DNA from: NCED01 sp035493955
GTDB taxonomy: Bacteria; Pseudomonadota; Alphaproteobacteria; Caulobacterales; Caulobacteraceae
DNA length: 64,000 bases
Assembly (NCBI GenBank): GCA_035493955.1
Contig: DATJHI010000013.1
Coordinates: 1 to 64,000 of the forward strand
Direction: 5' to 3'
Below are positions 60,993-64,000 of this stretch, piece by piece. Positions within the stretch are counted from its first letter, which is position 1; the number at the start of each line of letters is the position of its first letter. Both the position numbers and the translations under genes were made by a program. The notes beneath the pieces were generated by a model, which worked only from the letters and a program-made list of their open reading frames with translations, did no database searches and was not told the DNA's origin.

Positions 60993-62657
60993 TTACGCCT
61001 TGATGGCGTTGATCAGCGATCCGTAGAAGTCGCCGACGTCGGAGTAGTAGCCCTCGCTGAAGTGGAAGTTGCCGACGGTCTTGGAGGCGGCGGCCAGGGT
61101 CGCCCAGGACGGGGCCCAGGCCCGCTGGTCCCAGGCGCACAGGCCGCGCGCGTCGCAGATCTCGCGGATGGCGGCCTCGTAGTCGTCCCGGCTGTTGGTG
61201 TTGTAGCTGGTGACGTTCAGCGGCGGCGGCATGACCAGGATCACGTCCTGGTCGTTGGCCAGGAGATAGCTGACGCCATTGTCGAGCCCGGCCTTGAACT
61301 CGGCCTTGGTCTTGGCCGACGCCCCGTCCGCCGCGACGTCGCCGTCGTTTGCGCCCAGGGCGATGAACACCAGTGGCGAGGCCATCTTCCACAGGCCCTG
61401 GAGCTGACCCCAGCCTGACGTGCCGCCGACCAGGGAATCGGTCGTGCGGCCGCCCACGCCCAGGTTGATGCACTCGATGCGGTTGACGGCGGTGTCCCAG
61501 ACCTCCACGGCCATGACGTAGACGGTGCCGCCGCCCGTGCCCTTGACCGTCCAGGAGGTGTGCGAGCCGCCGGGCACGGTGAAGGTGAACTCGGACTGGC
61601 CCGCGTTCGTGCCGGTCTGGGGCGAGCCGGTGTAGGAACCGCCATCGACGCAGACGTCGCAGGAGGACGAGCCCACATCGACGACGGAGACGCGGACCCG
61701 GTTGAAGCTCATGCCGGACGGCAGGGTGAAGGTCAGGGTGTCGTTGACGCCCAGTTCGCACAGGGGGCCGCCGGCGGCGACCGCGCCGGACCAGTGGGCC
61801 GAGCCGCCAAGGGAATACCGCAGGTCCGACCCCGGGTTGTTGTGGTTCATCCCGTTGGAATAGGCGTGCGCCGCCGTGCCCAGCGCGACCAGTTTGCTGG
61901 CGGCGTGATGCACCGACGAGTGCTGCACATAGTCGTCGACCGAATCCCCCAGCGCCCACACGCCGGCGGTGATGCTGTCGCCGAAGAACGAGATCGGCAG
62001 CCGCCCGGCGGCGTAGGCCGCGCGGGTGTTCACGAACTGGGTCGAGGGGTTCCAGTTGTACATGTTGGGCGGGACGTAGGGGACCGTTCCCGTGGCGGTG
62101 ACCGTGTCGGCGGCCTCGGTGATCGAAGCCGCCGCCTTGACCAGCGCGCTCGCGGCCGCGGTGACGGTGTCGGACGCCTCGCTGGCGCTGGCCGCCCCGG
62201 CGACCTTGACCGCCGCGGCGGCCGACGTCGTGTCGTCCGCCTCCGTGATGCTGGCCGAGCCGGTGATCCCCGACCCAGGCCCGACCCCGGTGGCAGAAAG
62301 CGTGTCGGGCGCCTCCGAAACGGAGGCCTGACCCTTGACCGCCACGGCCCCCACGGCCGCCAGCGTGTCGGCCGCCTCGGTGATCGCGGCCGAGCCGGCG
62401 ACGCCGGTATCCTCGACCTCGTCGGTCACCAAGCTGATGACCCGGTCCAGGCCGCTCCCAAGCCGCGTCAGGCCCGCGACGACCCCGGCGTCCGAAACCC
62501 CGCCCAGATAGCTCGCGACCAGGGCGCGGTAAGCCGTCAGGTCAGCCCGCTCGTCCTCGGTCCCGATCGCGCCGCTTCCAGTCTCCGCGCGCAGGTCGGA
62601 GACCAAGGCGCGCACGTCGGCGGAGAGGGTCCGGACTTCGGCCGAAGTGGTGGTCAT
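60993..62657 (-). CDS. SGNH hydrolase with N-terminal ADT repeats, tail esterase
   Basis: 554 residues. Residues 1-85: helical, tail-binding type. 89-192: repeats of the SITEADDT type, shared with the 753-residue protein. From 220: SGNH esterase with Ser228 in SFFGDSITAG, INLGVGGRTTDS, VFIALGAND, and a C-terminal NFHFSEGYYSD. Probably deacetylates surface glycan. Confidence 0.85.
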   Translation of the reverse strand: MTTTSAEVRTLSADVRALVSDLRAETGSGAIGTEDERADLTAYRALVASYLGGVSDAGVVAGLTRLGSGLDRVISLVTDEVEDTGVAGSAAITEAADTLAAVGAVAVKGQASVSEAPDTLSATGVGPGSGITGSASITEADDTTSAAAAVKVAGAASASEASDTVTAAASALVKAAASITEAADTVTATGTVPYVPPNMYNWNPSTQFVNTRAAYAAGRLPISFFGDSITAGVWALGDSVDDYVQHSSVHHAASKLVALGTAAHAYSNGMNHNNPGSDLRYSLGGSAHWSGAVAAGGPLCELGVNDTLTFTLPSGMSFNRVRVSVVDVGSSSCDVCVDGGSYTGSPQTGTNAGQSEFTFTVPGGSHTSWTVKGTGGGTVYVMAVEVWDTAVNRIECINLGVGGRTTDSLVGGTSGWGQLQGLWKMASPLVFIALGANDGDVAADGASAKTKAEFKAGLDNGVSYLLANDQDVILVMPPPLNVTSYNTNSRDDYEAAIREICDARGLCAWDQRAWAPSWATLAAASKTVGNFHFSEGYYSDVGDFYGSLINAIKA

Positions 62658-62688
62658 GCGGTGCGGCCCTCGCGACGGGACGAAGAAG

Positions 62689-62703
62689 GCGAACGGCGTT
62701 CGC
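62689..62703. repeat. dispersed prophage palindrome, copy 4
   Basis: GCGAACG-G-CGTTCGC, exact, between the SGNH gene start and the gene fragment at 62706. Confidence 0.75.
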
Positions 62704-62705
62704 GG

Positions 62706-62849
62706 CTAGGGCTGGGCCAGCTCGGCCGCGGTCAGCTGCCGGACGGCGGCGTCCCAGATCGCGGACCGGCGGCAGTGGTCGGCCTGGAACGAGCGATTGA
62801 AAATGCGGTTCGCCGTGGCCAGAATGGCGGCCGTGCAAGCGACGAAATT
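62706..62849 (-). pseudogene. 3' fragment of a phage gene
   Basis: Open minus-strand frame without a start: ILATANRIFNRSFQADHCRR, SAIWDAAVRQLTAAELAQP. It looks like the C-terminus of a small phage protein. The upstream part is replaced by the rightward cargo gene. Confidence 0.5.
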
Positions 62850-62859
62850 TCAAACTTCA

Positions 62860-63633
62860 ATGGGAGCGGTGCCGGTATGGGGCCGGTTGGAAAGTTTTTC
62901 CCCAGATCGACCGCTCCTATTTGTGATCAGAGGTGCATGGCCGCCAACCGTCGGCTACATGGACCCACTGGCCGATCTAATTCCAGAGGCGGACGTCGCC
63001 TTGGTCCATCTGCCCGGCATGCACAGCACCCCATTCAGGGACCAGACCGTTAAGGCGTTCGCCACTGCCTTTGATGAGGTCATTGCTAAACTCGCACATC
63101 CCCGCGTGCTGGTTTTGGCAATCTCAATAGGGGGCGTCGTGGCGCTCTCGCTTACAGGCGCTTGGGAAACCATCCTGGTCGAGACCCCGCTGATGACCGC
63201 GCCGCTTTGGCCGATCCACCCGCGTTTTCGCGACATTGTTGGCGACAATCCAAATGCGGCCGAATGGGTACGAAACCTATTTGGGACCGGTCAAGATGGG
63301 GTCGAAAACCGCGACTACAGATCTCTGGCGCTGGACTTTCGGGGCCAGGGGACCCTTTTGCTTGGCGATGACCCCCTTTGGCCTGAGCGTCCTATTACAA
63401 GGATTCCCAGCCTAGTTTGTGACGATAGCCGCAAAGCCTATGCGGCTAATCCTCGATTTCGGTCCGTCATCGTTCCGAACGCTGGCCACAACATCCCCAA
63501 GGACGGCTCTGGCCATATCCTTCACCTTCTGCATGACACCCTACCTTGGCGTGAACGCGGCACCCCGATGCGAGGCTCGCTATCTTCCGAAAAGCCGCAC
63601 GGTGCCGGCAAAGAAATTTGCTCCATTCCATGA
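62860..63633 (+). CDS. alpha/beta-hydrolase-like cargo protein
   Basis: 257 residues from ATG 62860 (a GTG at 62833 is possible). RPLLFVIRGAWPPTVGYMDP, VLVLAISIGGVVALSL (nucleophile elbow I-S-I-G-G, Ser or the equivalent), and a C-terminal His in VPNAGHNIPKDGSGH. Visibly AT-richer than its surroundings and on the opposite strand to the late operon. Its last codons overlap the tail gene at 63580. A lysogenic-conversion gene is likely. No family closer than alpha/beta hydrolase. Confidence 0.7.
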   Translation: MGAVPVWGRLESFSPDRPLLFVIRGAWPPTVGYMDPLADLIPEADVALVHLPGMHSTPFRDQTVKAFATAFDEVIAKLAHPRVLVLAISIGGVVALSLTGAWETILVETPLMTAPLWPIHPRFRDIVGDNPNAAEWVRNLFGTGQDGVENRDYRSLALDFRGQGTLLLGDDPLWPERPITRIPSLVCDDSRKAYAANPRFRSVIVPNAGHNIPKDGSGHILHLLHDTLPWRERGTPMRGSLSSEKPHGAGKEICSIP

Positions 63634-64000
63634 GAGCCTCAAGGCGCGAATGCCGCCGGTCACCCGCCAGACCACCCCCGCAGGTGTCGCCGCCGCCACG
63701 CCCGGCGACGTGAGAGCTGCGTCCGCGACGTTTGCCTCCGCCGCCCCGTAGTCATTTCGAACGCCAGAAAGCAGCACTGCACCCACGATGTGACCGGCCG
63801 CACCTATACCAGCCACTAGCGATATTGGTGAGCCGTAACTCGGCGTAGCGTCGCCAATCTCCAGTCGAAAGTCAGCCACTGTATTGGGGGCAAGCCCCTC
63901 ACAAACAATCAGCAGATCGTTGAAGGTGGTCGAAATGCCCGCGAAGGCGGTGCTAGAGACGCCGCTTGGCGTCGCGACGCCGATTTGGGTCCAGCCCGCG
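63580..64000 (-). CDS. phage tail protein, C-terminal part (5' end outside window)
   Basis: Minus-strand frame open to the right edge: GWTQIGVATPSGVSSTAFAG, ISTTFNDLLIVCEGLAP, then the visible end in AGTVRLFGR. The pattern resembles receptor-binding tail proteins with short beta-repeats. No start in the window. Confidence 0.7.
   Translation of the reverse strand, partial: AGWTQIGVATPSGVSSTAFAGISTTFNDLLIVCEGLAPNTVADFRLEIGDATPSYGSPISLVAGIGAAGHIVGAVLLSGVRNDYGAAEANVADAALTSPGVAAATPAGVVWRVTGGIRALRLSWNGANFFAGTVRLFGR

Noticed and set aside
1..64000. CRISPR arrays or rRNA genes
   Set aside because: No spaced direct repeats of the right size and no rRNA sequence seen.

Overview
The window is GC-rich DNA with alphaproteobacterial gene families: a GcrA-type cell-cycle regulator homologue, the S24-type repressor beside it, a YdbH-YnbE-YdbL trio and many GTG/TTG starts. 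A member of the Caulobacteraceae, perhaps a Phenylobacterium or a relative, is the best guess. This comes from recalled protein resemblances, not from a search.

Layout. (1) Positions 1 to about 6,420 are the right end of a degraded or compact prophage on the minus strand. It holds a small terminase-like protein, a large terminase split by about 305 bp of foreign-looking DNA, a small virion-like protein and an SGNH esterase running off the left edge. At its border sit two tandem cassettes, each a phage-type lysozyme-like protein followed by a secreted PsbP-fold-like protein, separated by three copies of a roughly 120-bp element that carries an intrinsic terminator. The border cuts into a 3' remnant of ybaK. 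(2) From about 6,427 to 49,058 is host chromosome. It carries OsmC; a TetR-controlled tripartite drug efflux operon (NodT/EmrA/EmrB); a class I aminotransferase; ydbH-ynbE-ydbL for phospholipid traffic to the outer membrane; a large potassium block (kup, a 27-codon membrane peptide, kdpF, kdpA, kdpB, kdpC, kdpD, kdpE, with a KefB/KefC-type antiporter further on); a cold-shock protein; a Tim44-like protein; a DODA dioxygenase; GtrA and a GT-C membrane protein; a retropepsin-like protease; an HxlR/FMN-reductase divergent pair; SDR; a local regulon with a GcrA-like protein, a DUF6456-like protein and an S24 repressor; an ECF sigma/FecR pair; VOC and GST enzymes. (3) From 49,059 to the end is a second prophage, inserted in a tRNA-Gln gene whose displaced 3' part remains at 49,059-49,102. 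Its early, rightward half (49.3-53.9 kb) has small proteins, an SNase-like nuclease, two HTH proteins and an SRAP-domain protein. Its late, leftward half (54-64 kb) has spanins, a GH19 endolysin, holin-like membrane proteins, a second SNase-like nuclease, repeat-rich tail proteins and an SGNH esterase. One AT-richer alpha/beta-hydrolase-like cargo gene breaks the late operon.

The most interesting parts are the small regulon at 43.0-45.7 kb, where five TACGA-N4-TCGTA sites or half-sites link an S24 repressor to a GcrA/DUF6456-like gene pair in a layout reminiscent of gene-transfer-agent control; the duplicated lysozyme/PsbP-like cassettes with their triplicated terminator element; the interrupted terminase; and the palindrome dispersed through the second prophage.
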